64,000 nucleotides of DNA, taken from contig NZ_JALHRX010000002.1 of NCBI RefSeq assembly GCF_023952475.1, positions 620,001 through 684,000 on the forward strand, in the 5' to 3' direction. The stretch is from Cupriavidus sp. WGlv3. Lineage in GTDB: Bacteria; Pseudomonadota; Gammaproteobacteria; Burkholderiales; Burkholderiaceae. Under the pieces are notes generated by a model. That model was not told the origin of the DNA. It searched no databases and worked only from the letters and a program-made list of their open reading frames with translations. Position 1 is the stretch's first letter. Every line of letters begins with the position of its first letter. Made by a program: the position numbers and the translations under genes. Shown in pieces: positions 36,391 through 46,400 of this stretch.

Positions 36391-36642
36391 ATGATGGCAT
36401 TCATTGGCACCGTGTTCGTTGGCCTTATCGTCGGCCTGATCGCCAGGGCGGTAAAGCCCGGCGACGACAAGCTGGGCTGGATCATGACCATCATCCTGGG
36501 CATCCTGGGCTCGGTGGTCGCGGGCTACGTCGGCCGCGCGCTGGGCTGGTACCAGCCGGGCGAGCCCGCCGGCTGGGTCGCCTCGGTGCTCGGCGCGATC
36601 GTGCTGCTGGTGATCTACGGCATGGTGCGCCGCAAGGCCTGA
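36391..36642 (+). CDS. GlsB/YeaQ/YmgE family small membrane protein
   Basis: An 83-residue protein with three hydrophobic helices. It shows the family features: GLIARAVKPGDDKLGWIMTI and GILGSVVAGYVG, each a Gly-rich helix. The family (formerly 'transglycosylase-associated') is linked to stress responses; biochemical function is unknown. Its 3' end overlaps the end of the convergent penicillin-binding protein gene by 28 bases. Confidence 0.9.
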   Translation: MMAFIGTVFVGLIVGLIARAVKPGDDKLGWIMTIILGILGSVVAGYVGRALGWYQPGEPAGWVASVLGAIVLLVIYGMVRRKA

Positions 36643-39600
36643 CTGGCGCGGCGCACGCCGGCCGCGTCGTTGTCGGCGAGGCCCGGCGCCTGGGGCGCGG
36701 GCGGCGGCGGCATCGCGGCCACCTCCTGCCGCGCCGGCGGCTGCAGCGCGGCTTCCAGTCCCGCTCCCAACCCGTCGGCCAGCACCGTGCCGGGTATGCC
36801 GTCGGCGGGTGACGCCATGGTCGGCGCGAGCGGGGGGCGCAGGCCCGGGGCCGCGTCGCGGCAGCGCAGCAGCGCGCGGTCGCCGCCCGGCGCCATCGCC
36901 GACACCTGCGGCGCGATCGCGCGCAGCACCCGCACCGCGAGCGCGCTGGTAAAGCTGTAGCGCGCCGCGTACGGTTCACGCACATTGACCACCACGGTGC
37001 CGAAGAAGCGCTCGCCCAGCGTGAACACGAAGGTCGCCGAACGGTTCACCGAGCGCGACGAGATCAGCCGCCCGCCCGGCCCGTAGACCTGGAAGCGCTG
37101 GTCGCCGGTGCCGGTCTTGCCGGCCACGGTCAGGGTGGCGCCATCGCGCCCCGGCACCGTGAAAGCACCGCGGATCGACTTGGCGGTACCGCGCTCCACC
37201 ACATCCAGCATCGAACGGCGCGCCAGCTCGGCCACCTCGGCCGGCAGCACGCGCTTGCCCGGGCCGGGCTGCAGCACGTAGCGGGTGGCGTACGGGGTGC
37301 CGTCGGCGAACGCCAGGCTGCGCACCGCCGCGTTCTGCGTGACCACGCCGCCCGACAGCAGGATGCCGGCCAGCTCGGCCAGCGCCGCGGGGCGATCGCC
37401 GGCGGCGCCGATGGCGCTGGCATACGACGGCGTCAGCGAGTCGAACGGATAGCCCAGCCGCTGCCAGCGCCGCGCGATGCGCACGAAGGCGTCCTGCTCC
37501 AGCAGGGTGCGGATGCGGTTGTCCTGGCCGGCCTTGCTGCGCGTCTTGAACAGCCACTTGTACACCTCCTGGCGCTCGGCGGTGCTGGCGCGCAGGATCT
37601 CCGCCAGCGTCGCATCGGGATGCTGGTCCAGGTATTCCACCATCCACAGTTCCAGCGGATGCACCCGCGACAGGTAGCCGCGGTCGTTCAGGTTGAACTT
37701 GTCCTTGCCGTACTTGCGGTACAGCGCCGGCAGGTCTTCCTTGGCCAGCTGCTTGTCGCCCAGGCGCGCGCGCATGATGCGGATATAGCTGTCTTCGTCC
37801 AGCGCGGGCCGCGCGCTCAGCAGCGTCACCGACATGCGCACCGCGTTCAGGTGCGGCGTGGTCATGCGCACCCGCCCCAGCAGCGTGGCCAGGCGCTGCT
37901 CGGAAGTCTTGCCGCGGTAGCGCTGGTAGAAGTTGGTCATGTAGGCACTGCCTTCCTGGTCGGCAAAGCGCTCCAGGTAGGCGCGCCGGCCGGGCGCGTC
38001 GCGGTCTTCGAACAGGTTGCCGATATCCGGGCTGGCGTGGAAGGTCTCGTAGCGCACGATGTCGCGCATCATGCGGATGAAGACCAGGTTGACCGAATGC
38101 TGGAACGCGGTGCGCACGGTCAGGTTGCGCAGGCCCGAGTCGCGCTCGAAGTTGGTGAAGCTCTGCAGGCCGCCGCCGGTGTAGAAGGCTTCGCCGGCAC
38201 CGCCGGCATACTTGCGCTCCATCGCCGCCTCGAGCATCGGCATCAGCTCGCGCTCGGCCGGCTTGCGCGCCTTGGCCAGGTAGTCGACCGCCCAGCGGCT
38301 GAGCGCGTCCTGGCGCGCCAGCGGCAGCGCGGCCAGTTCGGCGCTGGTCATGCCGGCATAGCGCGCGTGCAGTTCGCTGATGATCTCCAGGTAGGTCACC
38401 AGCGTGCGCAGCTTGGCGGTCGAGCCCAGGTTCAGGCGCGCGCCGCTGTTGATATCGAACGGCTGGTCGATATTGTCGGCCTGGATCCGCACCACGCTGG
38501 CGTTGCCGACGCGCTCGTACAGCGTGAAGCTCGCCATCAGCCGGGACGGATCGTCGTGGTCGCGCAGCAGGTTGTGGCCGTACAGGCCCATGGCGCGCGC
38601 GTCGGCCTTGTTGTTCACGCGCTGCAGCGTGTCGACGACGCTGCGCTGGGCTTCGCGGTTGATGGTGCTGTCCACGGTCAGGTCGAGCCGGTCCATGTCA
38701 TAGCGGCTCTCGACCCCGGTCAGCCGGGTGATGTCGGCGCGCACGCGGTTGACGGCCTTGCGCGTGACAAAGGGCTCCTGCGGCGGGCGCTGCGGCGCCG
38801 ACGCCTTGTCCAGCGGCTGCGCCAGCGCGGCGTCGCGCAGCTCGGCGGTGATGATGCCGTTGGCCGCCATCAGGCGCAGGTAGCTGCCGGTCAGCGCATC
38901 CAGGTTGGTGTCGTCGCGGCGCAGGTGGTACGACGGGCGGCGCTGCGAGATGACCAGCGACAGCGCCCGCTTGAACGCCTGCGCCTGGCGCGGGTCCGGC
39001 GCGCGCTGGTCCATCTCCTTGAGCAGCCGGTTGACCTCGCCGAAATCCTCGCCGTACCAGACCCACAGCGCATCGCCGATGCCGTTGATCTCGCCGAAGC
39101 CGGCGCGCGCCGACAGCGGCACCGTATTCAGGTAGTCGACCACGATGCGCTCGCGCGCGCGCTGGGTGTCCGGGCCGTCCAGGTAGGCGCGCAGCGATGC
39201 CGACGCCATCTGCCGGAATTTTTCCGGGATCGAGGTGGTACGGCCCTCAGGCGAGTGCCGGTATTTCTCGATCTGCGTCGCCAGCGTGCTGCCGCCGGGC
39301 GCGTCGTGCGACTTGTCGGCCAGCCGGATCATCTGGTCCAGCACCGCGCGCGACAGCCGGCGCCAGTCCAGCGCCGGGTTCATGTTGGGATATTCCGGAT
39401 TGAGCAGGCCCTGGTTCTCGACGTACAGCAACGCGCTCACCAGCACCGGCGGCACCGCGCCGAAATCTGCGTACTGGCGCTGCGGGTAGCGCTCGAACGC
39501 CAGCGTCAGACCATTGCAGTCGCGCAGCAGCAGGCCCGCCTGGTTCTTTTCGCGATAGGGCGTGAACAGGCCCTCGTCGATCAGCCGCACCATGTCGGGC

Positions 39601-39890
39601 GACATGCGCGCCTGTTCGGCGGGCACGTAGCCGCGCTGCTCCAGCCGCTGCGCGAACAGCGGCAGCCTGCCGTAGCCCATGCGGGCGTCATAGGGTCCGG
39701 AATGCGGGAAGCGGATGCTGTCGCTGGCACCCGGCTGGATCTCGAACGTCAGCCGCTGGCCCAGGCTGCCGATCAGCCGCGCCTGCCAGTGCGAGTTGCG
39801 CACCTCGCTTGCGACAACGCTATACACGACATAGGCGCCGCCGGTGAGGGCGACCGCCAAGCCAGCGAAAATCCAGCCACGACGCGACAC
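36615..39890 (-). CDS. Divergent class A penicillin-binding protein (GT51 plus transpeptidase)
   Basis: A 1091-residue inner-membrane protein starting at GTG 39890 after AGGGA. A single transmembrane helix (about 5-27) anchors it. A GT51-like glycosyltransferase region (about 140-330) keeps GGSTLATQIEKY and RERIVVDYLN, but the first motif, normally ED-x2-F, reads VENQGLL, so one acidic residue is replaced by Asn. The transpeptidase domain has STAK (S490-K493) and KTGTG (from 925). It is larger than PBP1a-type enzymes (about 800-850) because of long inserts between the domains. Cross-linking activity looks intact; glycan polymerisation is uncertain. Confidence 0.85.
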   Translation of the reverse strand: MSRRGWIFAGLAVALTGGAYVVYSVVASEVRNSHWQARLIGSLGQRLTFEIQPGASDSIRFPHSGPYDARMGYGRLPLFAQRLEQRGYVPAEQARMSPDMVRLIDEGLFTPYREKNQAGLLLRDCNGLTLAFERYPQRQYADFGAVPPVLVSALLYVENQGLLNPEYPNMNPALDWRRLSRAVLDQMIRLADKSHDAPGGSTLATQIEKYRHSPEGRTTSIPEKFRQMASASLRAYLDGPDTQRARERIVVDYLNTVPLSARAGFGEINGIGDALWVWYGEDFGEVNRLLKEMDQRAPDPRQAQAFKRALSLVISQRRPSYHLRRDDTNLDALTGSYLRLMAANGIITAELRDAALAQPLDKASAPQRPPQEPFVTRKAVNRVRADITRLTGVESRYDMDRLDLTVDSTINREAQRSVVDTLQRVNNKADARAMGLYGHNLLRDHDDPSRLMASFTLYERVGNASVVRIQADNIDQPFDINSGARLNLGSTAKLRTLVTYLEIISELHARYAGMTSAELAALPLARQDALSRWAVDYLAKARKPAERELMPMLEAAMERKYAGGAGEAFYTGGGLQSFTNFERDSGLRNLTVRTAFQHSVNLVFIRMMRDIVRYETFHASPDIGNLFEDRDAPGRRAYLERFADQEGSAYMTNFYQRYRGKTSEQRLATLLGRVRMTTPHLNAVRMSVTLLSARPALDEDSYIRIMRARLGDKQLAKEDLPALYRKYGKDKFNLNDRGYLSRVHPLELWMVEYLDQHPDATLAEILRASTAERQEVYKWLFKTRSKAGQDNRIRTLLEQDAFVRIARRWQRLGYPFDSLTPSYASAIGAAGDRPAALAELAGILLSGGVVTQNAAVRSLAFADGTPYATRYVLQPGPGKRVLPAEVAELARRSMLDVVERGTAKSIRGAFTVPGRDGATLTVAGKTGTGDQRFQVYGPGGRLISSRSVNRSATFVFTLGERFFGTVVVNVREPYAARYSFTSALAVRVLRAIAPQVSAMAPGGDRALLRCRDAAPGLRPPLAPTMASPADGIPGTVLADGLGAGLEAALQPPARQEVAAMPPPPAPQAPGLADNDAAGVRRASQALRRTMP

Positions 39891-40117
39891 GTTTGGGCTT
39901 CCCTGGTGGGCCGGCGCAGCGCGCAAACTCTCCTTGCGCCGGCTCGAAGCGCGATGTTTTCGCGGTGCGCGCCTTACGCGCGCCCGCCTGTCTTGATATT
40001 AGTAGGAGTCGCGCCCGGGTGCATCAAGCACGCGTGGGCGTCGCGTGCCGTTGCTGGCGGGCGTCACTCCAGGCAGCGCCCGCGCCACTTGCGACGCGTC
40101 CGAAAGGCGGCGCCGGA

Positions 40118-41155
40118 TTATCGGCCAGCCGACGCGCGCACCACGGGCCGTCCGATCAGCGGATAGCCCGGATCGTTGTAACCGGGCGTCGAGGCATGGC
40201 CCGGCGACACCAGCGCATCGATCATCGCCTCTTCGTCCGGCGTGATCGCGGCCCCGAGCGCGCCGAAGTAATCCTCGAACTGGGCCAGCGTGCGCGGGCC
40301 GGCGATCACCGACGAGATGATCGGGTTGGCCAGCACCCAGGCGGTGGCGAACTGGCCCGGGGTCAGCCCGCGCGCCTCGGCATGGGTCTTGAGCTGCTGC
40401 GCGATGACCAGCGATTCCTCGCGGAACTCGGTCTCCATCATGCGGCGGTCGGCGCGGCCCGCGCGCGTGCCCCCGGCCGGCGCCTGGCCGGGCGCGTACT
40501 TGCCGGTCAGCACGCCGCGCGCCACCGGGCTGTAGGGCACCACGCCCAGGCCGTAGTGCTCGCACGCGGGCAGGATCTCCACCTCCGGCAGCCGGTTCAG
40601 CAGGTTGTAGTACGGCTGGCACGCCACCGGGCGCGGCACGCCCAGCTCGCCGCACAGCCGCGCGATCTCGGCGATGCGCCAGCCGCGGAAGTTCGACACC
40701 GCCCAGTAGCGGATCTTGCCGCTGCGCACCAGGTCGCCCATGGCGCGCACCGGCTCTTCCAGGTTGGCGCCGGGGTAGTCGCGATGCAGGTAGAGGATGT
40801 CGATGTAATCGGTCGCCAGCCGGTGCAGGCTGTCCTCGACCGCGCGCGTGATCCACGCGCGCGAGTAGTGGCCGTGGTTGGGCGCGGCCTGCATGGCGTT
40901 GCCGAGCTTGGTGGCCAGCACCCAGTCGTGGCGGTCGGCCGTCAACAGGCGCCCGACCATCTGCTCGGACGCGCCCTTGCTGTACACGTCGGCGGTATCG
41001 ATGAAGTTCACGCCGTGGTCACGCGCGCTGGCGACGATGCGGCCGGCCTCGGCCTCGTCGGTCTGGTCGGCGAACATCATGGTGCCCAGGCACAGCGCCG
41101 AGACGCGCAGGTTGCTGGCGCCGAGGCGGCGGTACGGCATGGAGAGGTCTGGCAT
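40118..41155 (-). CDS. Aldo/keto reductase
   Basis: A 345-residue TIM-barrel NADPH-dependent oxidoreductase. The catalytic tetrad can be seen as Asp and Tyr in NFIDTADVYSKGASE, Lys in VLATKLG and His in DILYLHRDYP. The C-terminal NPIISSVIAGPRTLAQFEDY is the usual NADPH-binding segment. It resembles the YghZ/general stress 69-like subfamily that reduces aldehydes. Start is ATG 41155. It stands in its own unit downstream of the SURF1-like gene on the same strand, 64 bases away. Confidence 0.92.
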   Translation of the reverse strand: MPDLSMPYRRLGASNLRVSALCLGTMMFADQTDEAEAGRIVASARDHGVNFIDTADVYSKGASEQMVGRLLTADRHDWVLATKLGNAMQAAPNHGHYSRAWITRAVEDSLHRLATDYIDILYLHRDYPGANLEEPVRAMGDLVRSGKIRYWAVSNFRGWRIAEIARLCGELGVPRPVACQPYYNLLNRLPEVEILPACEHYGLGVVPYSPVARGVLTGKYAPGQAPAGGTRAGRADRRMMETEFREESLVIAQQLKTHAEARGLTPGQFATAWVLANPIISSVIAGPRTLAQFEDYFGALGAAITPDEEAMIDALVSPGHASTPGYNDPGYPLIGRPVVRASAGR

Positions 41156-41219
41156 GGCGGCTCCTTGGTTGGGACAGCCCACATTGTGCCGCCAGCCGGC
41201 CAGGCTTGCCGGCGTGGCC

Positions 41220-42074
41220 TCAGGCGCGCGGATCGGAACGCGCCGCGGCGCTGGCGCCGCGGCGCTTGCGGTATTCCTCGCGCCCCACGTAGGCTGCGGC
41301 GGCCGCCACCATCAGCGCCAGCCCGTACCAGGTGAGCGCGTAGCCGAGGTGGTTGTTGGTAAAGGCCGTCACCGTCAGCCCGCCCACGGGCCAGGCCTTG
41401 GGGTCCGCCCCGGCCGGCGGCGGCACCGCCGCGGCGTCGATGAAATACGGCGCGACCTGCCCCAGGCCGCGGTGCGCGGCGATCGCCGCGACGTCGCGCG
41501 AGAACCACTGGTCGCGCGTCGCGTCATTGTGGCGCAGCAGGCCGGTGCCCGGCTCGCTCATGCGCAGCAGGCCGACCACTTCGCTGGGGCCGCTGCCGGC
41601 GGGGGCCACGCGCGCGCGGAAAGGCTCGGCGACGAAACCGCGGTTGACCAGCACGGTGCTGCCATCGGCCAGCCGCAGCGGCGTCATCACCCAGTAGCCG
41701 CCGCCCTGCTCGGTCACCGCCTGCACCATGGTCTGGCGCTCGTCGAGGAAGGTGCCGCTGGCGCGCACGCGCCGGTACTCGGCATTGGCCTTGGTCAGTC
41801 CCGCCCACTGCGCGCGCGCGGGCGCCGCGACCGGCGGCGCATGGACACGCTCGGCCACCTGGGCGATCAGGCCAAGCTTCCAGGCGCGGCGCTCGACCTG
41901 CCAGTTGCCAAGCGCCACCAGGCCGGCGATGGCCGCCGCGGCAAACAGCGCCAGCGCCGTCAGCCAGACTGTCGACAGTGGGCGGCGGGATTCGGAAGCG
42001 CCTTTGGTGGCGTTGGTGGCGTTGGTGGTGCGCGGATTTCCGACCGGCGCGCGGTCGTCGGTGGAACCGGTCAA
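41220..42074 (-). CDS. SURF1 family oxidase assembly protein
   Basis: A 284-residue protein with a transmembrane helix near each end (about 37-58 and 243-262), as in SURF1 proteins. The first helix is followed by LGNWQVERRAWK and, later, NRGFV. SURF1 proteins help insert haem into haem-copper oxidases; a quinol-oxidase-specific form (Surf1q) is known in Paracoccus. Its position right after cyoD suggests that role here. The likely start is TTG 42074, which overlaps the cyoD stop as TTGA; no ATG is available before the first helix. Confidence 0.85.
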   Translation of the reverse strand: MTGSTDDRAPVGNPRTTNATNATKGASESRRPLSTVWLTALALFAAAAIAGLVALGNWQVERRAWKLGLIAQVAERVHAPPVAAPARAQWAGLTKANAEYRRVRASGTFLDERQTMVQAVTEQGGGYWVMTPLRLADGSTVLVNRGFVAEPFRARVAPAGSGPSEVVGLLRMSEPGTGLLRHNDATRDQWFSRDVAAIAAHRGLGQVAPYFIDAAAVPPPAGADPKAWPVGGLTVTAFTNNHLGYALTWYGLALMVAAAAAYVGREEYRKRRGASAAARSDPRA

Positions 42075-42466
42075 GGCAGGGTCTTGGTGGTATGCATGCC
42101 CGGCATCATATTGGAATTCAGGTGGAACATCACCCACAGGGTGCCGGTCAGCGTGATCACCACCAGCACCAGCGTGAAGATCAGCGCCAGCATGTTCCAT
42201 CCGCCTTCGGACCGGGCGTTCAGGTGCAGGAAGTAGATCATGTGCACCACGATCTGCACCGCGCCCAGCGCCAGCAGCACCATCGCGGTGGTGCCGGACT
42301 GCTCGAACACCTTGCCCATCACCAGCCAGAACGGGATCGCGGTCAGGATCACCGACAGCACGAAACCGGTCACGTAGCCGCCGAGCGAGATGTGGATCTC
42401 GCTTTCGCCGTGGCTGTGGTCGTGCCCATGGCCGTGGGCCGGCAGCGTGTCGTCATGCGCGCTCAT
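42071..42466 (-). CDS. cyoD: Cytochrome bo3 ubiquinol oxidase subunit IV
   Basis: A 131-residue protein with a His-rich N-terminus (HGHGHDHSHGE) and three transmembrane helices, of the length usual for CyoD (about 110-130). The family motif is visible in YVTGFVLSVILTAIPFW and VQIVVHMIYFLHL. It assists CuB binding during assembly of subunit I. ATG 42466 overlaps the cyoC stop as ATGA. Confidence 0.93.
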   Translation of the reverse strand: MSAHDDTLPAHGHGHDHSHGESEIHISLGGYVTGFVLSVILTAIPFWLVMGKVFEQSGTTAMVLLALGAVQIVVHMIYFLHLNARSEGGWNMLALIFTLVLVVITLTGTLWVMFHLNSNMMPGMHTTKTLP

Positions 42467-43143
42467 GGCAGCACTCCCATCAGGTAGACAAAGGTAAAGA
42501 CGCCGATCCAGACCACGTCCAGGAAGTGCCAGAACATCGACAGGCACATCAGGCGGCGCTTGTTTTCAGGGATCAGCCCGTGGCGGCGCAGCTGCACCAC
42601 CAGCGTGACCAGCCACACGATGCCGAAGGTCACATGCAGGCCGTGGGTGCCGACCAGTGCGAAGAACGAGGTCAGGAAGCCGCTGCGCTGCGGCCCGGCG
42701 CCCTCGCCGACCAGGTGCGCGAACTCGTAGATCTCGACCGCGAGGAAGGCCGCGCCCAGCAGGCCGGTCACGGCGAGCCAGCCCTGGGTCGGCCCCAGCC
42801 GGCCGCGCTGCGTCTCCAGCATGGCAAAGCCATAGGTGATCGACGACAGCAGCAGGAACGAAGTATTCAGCGCCACCAGCGGCAGGTCGAACAGCTCGGC
42901 GCCGGACGGCCCGCCCGCGTAGTTGCGGCCCAGCACGCCGTAGGCGGCGAACAGGCACGCAAAGATCAGGCAGTCGCTCATCAGGTAGAGCCAGAAACCG
43001 AGCAGCGTGCCGTTGGGCACGTGATATTCCTCGGTCATGTAGAAGCGCAGCTCGGCTGGCTGCGCCGGCGCTGGCGCGCGTTGCGGCGGGGCCTCGTGCG
43101 GGCGCGTGCCTTCGGCGGTAAAGGGAGCGAAGGTATCAGCCAT
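42463..43143 (-). CDS. cyoC: Cytochrome bo3 ubiquinol oxidase subunit III
   Basis: A 226-residue protein with five predicted helices, of the short subunit III type. [15 protein letters not shown] and [11 protein letters not shown], then [12 protein letters not shown], are typical of haem-copper oxidase subunit III. It stabilises the oxidase core. ATG 43143 overlaps the end of cyoB by eight bases. Confidence 0.95.
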   Translation of the reverse strand: MADTFAPFTAEGTRPHEAPPQRAPAPAQPAELRFYMTEEYHVPNGTLLGFWLYLMSDCLIFACLFAAYGVLGRNYAGGPSGAELFDLPLVALNTSFLLLSSITYGFAMLETQRGRLGPTQGWLAVTGLLGAAFLAVEIYEFAHLVGEGAGPQRSGFLTSFFALVGTHGLHVTFGIVWLVTLVVQLRRHGLIPENKRRLMCLSMFWHFLDVVWIGVFTFVYLMGVLP

Positions 43144-45139
43144 GGCTGGCCAGCAGCGCGCTGCGCTCTGCCTCGGTGCGGTGGACCGTGTCTGCCGGGA
43201 TGTAGAAATCGCGCTGGTAGTTGAAGGTATGGCCGATCGCCGTGACCAGCGTGGCGGCGAAGGCCAGTACCACCAGCCACCAGATGTGCCAGATCAGCGC
43301 GAAGCCACATAGCGTGCTCAGGCCGGCCAGGATGATGCCGGCACCGGTGTTCTTGGGCATATGGATCGGGATAAAGCCTTGCGCGGGGCGCTGGTAGCCG
43401 TGCGCCTTCATCTGCCACCAGGCATCGTTGTCATGCACCAGCGGCGTGAAGGCAAAGTTGTACGGCGGCGGCGGCGACGAGGTCGACCACTCCAGCGTGC
43501 GGCCGTCCCACGGATCGCCGGTGACATCGCGCAGCGACTCGCGGCGCAGGAAGCTCACCACCAGCTGCACCAGGAAGCAGCCAATACCCAGCGCGATCAG
43601 CAGCGCGCCTACGCCGGCCAGCTGGAACCAGATCTGCAGCGAGTGGTCCTCGAAATGGCTGACGCGCCGGGTCACCCCCATCAGCCCCAGCACGTAGAGC
43701 GGCATGAACGCCACGTAGAAGCCGACCAGCCAGAACCAGAACGAGCACTTGCCCCAGAACGGATCCAGCTGGTAGCCGAAGGCCTTGGGGAACCAGTAGG
43801 TGATGCCGGCCATCAGCCCGAACAGCACGCCGCCGATGATCACGTTATGGAAATGGGCGACCAGGAACAGGCTGTTGTGCAGCGAGAAATCCGCCGGCGG
43901 CACCGCCAGCAGCACGCCGGTCATGCCTCCGATCACGAACGTCACCATGAAGCCCACGGTCCACAGCATCGGCACATCGAAGCGGATGCGCCCGTGGTAC
44001 ATGGTGAAGAGCCAGTTAAACAGCTTGGCCCCGGTGGGGATCGAGATGATCATGGTGGTGATGCCGAAGAACGAGTTCACGCTGGCGCCCGAGCCCATCG
44101 TGAAGAAGTGATGCAGCCACACCAGGTATGACAGCACCGTAATCACCACCGTGGCATAGACCATCGAGGCATAGCCGAACAGGCGCTTGCGGCAGAAGGT
44201 GGCGACCACCTCGGAGAACACGCCGAACACCGGCAGGATCAGGATGTAGACCTCGGGGTGGCCCCAGATCCAGATCAGGTTCACGTACATCATGGCGCTG
44301 CCGCCGAGGTCGCTGGTGAAGAAGTTCATGCCCAGGTAGCGGTCGACCGCCAGCATCGCCAGCGCCGCGGTCAGCACCGGGAACGCGGCGATGATCAGCA
44401 CGTTGGTGCACAGCGCGGTCCAGGTGAAGATCGGCATGCGCATCAGCGTCATGCCGGGCGCGCGCATCTTGACGATGGTGACCAGCAGGTTGATGCCTGA
44501 CAGCAGCGTGCCCACCCCCGCCACCTGCAACGACCACAGGTAATAGTCCACCCCCACGTCCGGACTCTGCAGGATGCCGGACAGCGGCGGATAGGCCAGC
44601 CAGCCGGTGCGCGCGAACTCGCCGACGAACAGCGACATCATCACCAGCACCGCGCCGCCCACAGTCATCCAGAAGCTGAAGTTGTTCAGGAACGGGAACG
44701 CCACGTCGCGCGCGCCGATCTGCAGCGGCACGACAAAGTTCATCAGGCCGGTGACCAGCGGCATGGCGACGAAGAAGATCATGATCACGCCGTGCGCGGT
44801 GAAGATCTGGTCATAGTGGTGCGGCGGCAGGTAGCCCAGGTTGTCGCCGAAGGCAATGGCTTGCTGGATGCGCATCATGATGGCATCGGCAAAGCCGCGC
44901 AGCAGCATCACGATGCCGAGGATCATGTACATGATGCCGATGCGCTTGTGGTCGATGCTGGTGAACCACTCGCGCCACAGGTAGCCCCACTTGCCGTAGT
45001 ACGTGACCGCGCCGGCCACGGCCAGCCCGCCGAAGGCCACCACCGCGAAGGTGGCGATCAGGATGGGTTCATGCAGCGGGATTGCCTCCCAGCTCAGTCG
45101 ACCGAAGAGTTGCGTGGCGAGTTCGGATCGCTCCGGCAT
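43136..45139 (-). CDS. cyoB: Cytochrome bo3 ubiquinol oxidase subunit I
   Basis: A 667-residue catalytic subunit, the usual CyoB length. It binds low-spin haem and the haem-CuB centre and reduces oxygen to water while pumping protons. The CuB site is visible as [12 protein letters not shown] (His and its cross-linked Tyr) and WLHHFF; haem ligands lie in [10 protein letters not shown]. The N-terminal [13 protein letters not shown] region and the K- and D-channel segments appear intact. It lies 93 bases downstream of cyoA. Confidence 0.97.
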   Translation of the reverse strand: MPERSELATQLFGRLSWEAIPLHEPILIATFAVVAFGGLAVAGAVTYYGKWGYLWREWFTSIDHKRIGIMYMILGIVMLLRGFADAIMMRIQQAIAFGDNLGYLPPHHYDQIFTAHGVIMIFFVAMPLVTGLMNFVVPLQIGARDVAFPFLNNFSFWMTVGGAVLVMMSLFVGEFARTGWLAYPPLSGILQSPDVGVDYYLWSLQVAGVGTLLSGINLLVTIVKMRAPGMTLMRMPIFTWTALCTNVLIIAAFPVLTAALAMLAVDRYLGMNFFTSDLGGSAMMYVNLIWIWGHPEVYILILPVFGVFSEVVATFCRKRLFGYASMVYATVVITVLSYLVWLHHFFTMGSGASVNSFFGITTMIISIPTGAKLFNWLFTMYHGRIRFDVPMLWTVGFMVTFVIGGMTGVLLAVPPADFSLHNSLFLVAHFHNVIIGGVLFGLMAGITYWFPKAFGYQLDPFWGKCSFWFWLVGFYVAFMPLYVLGLMGVTRRVSHFEDHSLQIWFQLAGVGALLIALGIGCFLVQLVVSFLRRESLRDVTGDPWDGRTLEWSTSSPPPPYNFAFTPLVHDNDAWWQMKAHGYQRPAQGFIPIHMPKNTGAGIILAGLSTLCGFALIWHIWWLVVLAFAATLVTAIGHTFNYQRDFYIPADTVHRTEAERSALLASHG

Positions 45140-45232
45140 GTGGTTCTCCAGGACAACAACGGCGTACTAGGTCACGGTCATTCGCACGGTCTTGCACGGC
45201 CCTGCGCAGCGCCTGCCACCGACGCAGGCGCG

Positions 45233-46258
45233 CTAGCGCAGCAGCTCGCGGGCACCGGCCGCGCCGGTCCCGAACAGCGGTTCGGCCAGCGTGTTGCTGG
45301 CGGTGCAGACGGCGGCGCCCAGGCCCGCGGCGCGTTGCGCATCGCGCGCCATCAGGTCCTTCTGGCAGACCTGCCCGGCCTGCACGCAACGGTTCACGAT
45401 GGCATCGAACAGGTTCGCGTCGACGCTGCCGTAGCGCCGCACCGGCTCGCGTTCGCTGGGCTGCGCCAGCTGCGTGTAGGTGGCCCGGCTCAGCGGCGCG
45501 CCGGCGGCCCGCACGGTCTGCACCCAGCGGCCGAAGTCATCGTCGCTCAGGCCATGGAAGCGGAAGCGCATGTGCGAAAAGCCCGCGCCGCTGTAGTTGG
45601 CGGAGAAGCCCTCGTAGACGCCCGGCCGGTTGACCACCGCATGCAGGCGCGTTTCCATGCCCGGCATGGCGTAGACCTGACCGGCCAGCGCGGGGATGAA
45701 GAACGAATTCATCATGGTGGTGGACGTGATCTTGAAGCGGATCGGCCGGTCGACCGGGGCGGCCAGCTCGTTGACGGTGGCGATGCCCTGCTCCGGGTAG
45801 ACGAACAACCACTTCCAGTCCAGCGCCACCACCTCCACCGTCAGCGGCTGCGTGCCCGGAGGCAGCGGGCGGCTTTCATCGAGCCGGGTCAGCGGGTGGT
45901 AGGGATCGAGCTTGTGGGTGCTGACCCAGGTGATGGCCCCGAGCGCAATGATGATCAGCAGCGGCGCCGACCAGATCAGCAGCTCCAGCACCGTGGAGTG
46001 GTCCCAGTCGGGGTTGTAGTGCGCATCGGCGTTGGCGGCGCGGTAGCGCCACGCGAACACCAGCGTCAGCACGATCACCGGCACGATGATCAGCAGCATC
46101 AGCCCGGTGGAAATGATGATCAGGTCACGTTGCCGGACCGCAAGATCGCCGGCCGGCGACAGCAGCACGGCGTTGCAGCCTCCCAGCGACAGCAGCACTG
46201 GCAGCAGCAACCAGCGCATCGGGCGGTGCATGGACATGGTCTGACCGGAAGATCGCAT
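45233..46258 (-). CDS. cyoA: Cytochrome bo3 ubiquinol oxidase subunit II
   Basis: A 341-residue lipoprotein-type subunit. The signal peptide ends in a lipobox (LLSLGGC), and two transmembrane helices follow (about 45-68 and 87-107). The cupredoxin-like domain contains VDRPIRFKITSTTMMNSFFI and the AMPGM stretch but lacks the CuA ligand set (CxxxCxxxH), as expected for a quinol oxidase. It heads the operon cyoABCD-surf1. The ATG at 46258 has only a weak ribosome binding site; ATG 46237 is an alternative. cyoE (haem O synthase) is not in the window. Confidence 0.95.
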   Translation of the reverse strand: MRSSGQTMSMHRPMRWLLLPVLLSLGGCNAVLLSPAGDLAVRQRDLIIISTGLMLLIIVPVIVLTLVFAWRYRAANADAHYNPDWDHSTVLELLIWSAPLLIIIALGAITWVSTHKLDPYHPLTRLDESRPLPPGTQPLTVEVVALDWKWLFVYPEQGIATVNELAAPVDRPIRFKITSTTMMNSFFIPALAGQVYAMPGMETRLHAVVNRPGVYEGFSANYSGAGFSHMRFRFHGLSDDDFGRWVQTVRAAGAPLSRATYTQLAQPSEREPVRRYGSVDANLFDAIVNRCVQAGQVCQKDLMARDAQRAAGLGAAVCTASNTLAEPLFGTGAAGARELLR

Positions 46259-46400
46259 AGCTTTCGGGTCGCGCCATTTGTACGCCGCGGCGCAAGTGAC
46301 TTAGACTGGTCTGAGCAACTATGGCAGTGTAGGCGCTCAAGTGCCATTCTTCATGGTGCAATTTGCAGCGCCCTCGCTCACAGACACGGGAGGTATGCCG

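Noticed and set aside
37620-40166. An 848-codon plus-strand frame
   Set aside because: It lies antisense to the penicillin-binding protein gene. Its composition (Val/Arg/His/Gln-rich) is typical of antisense frames in G+C-rich DNA.
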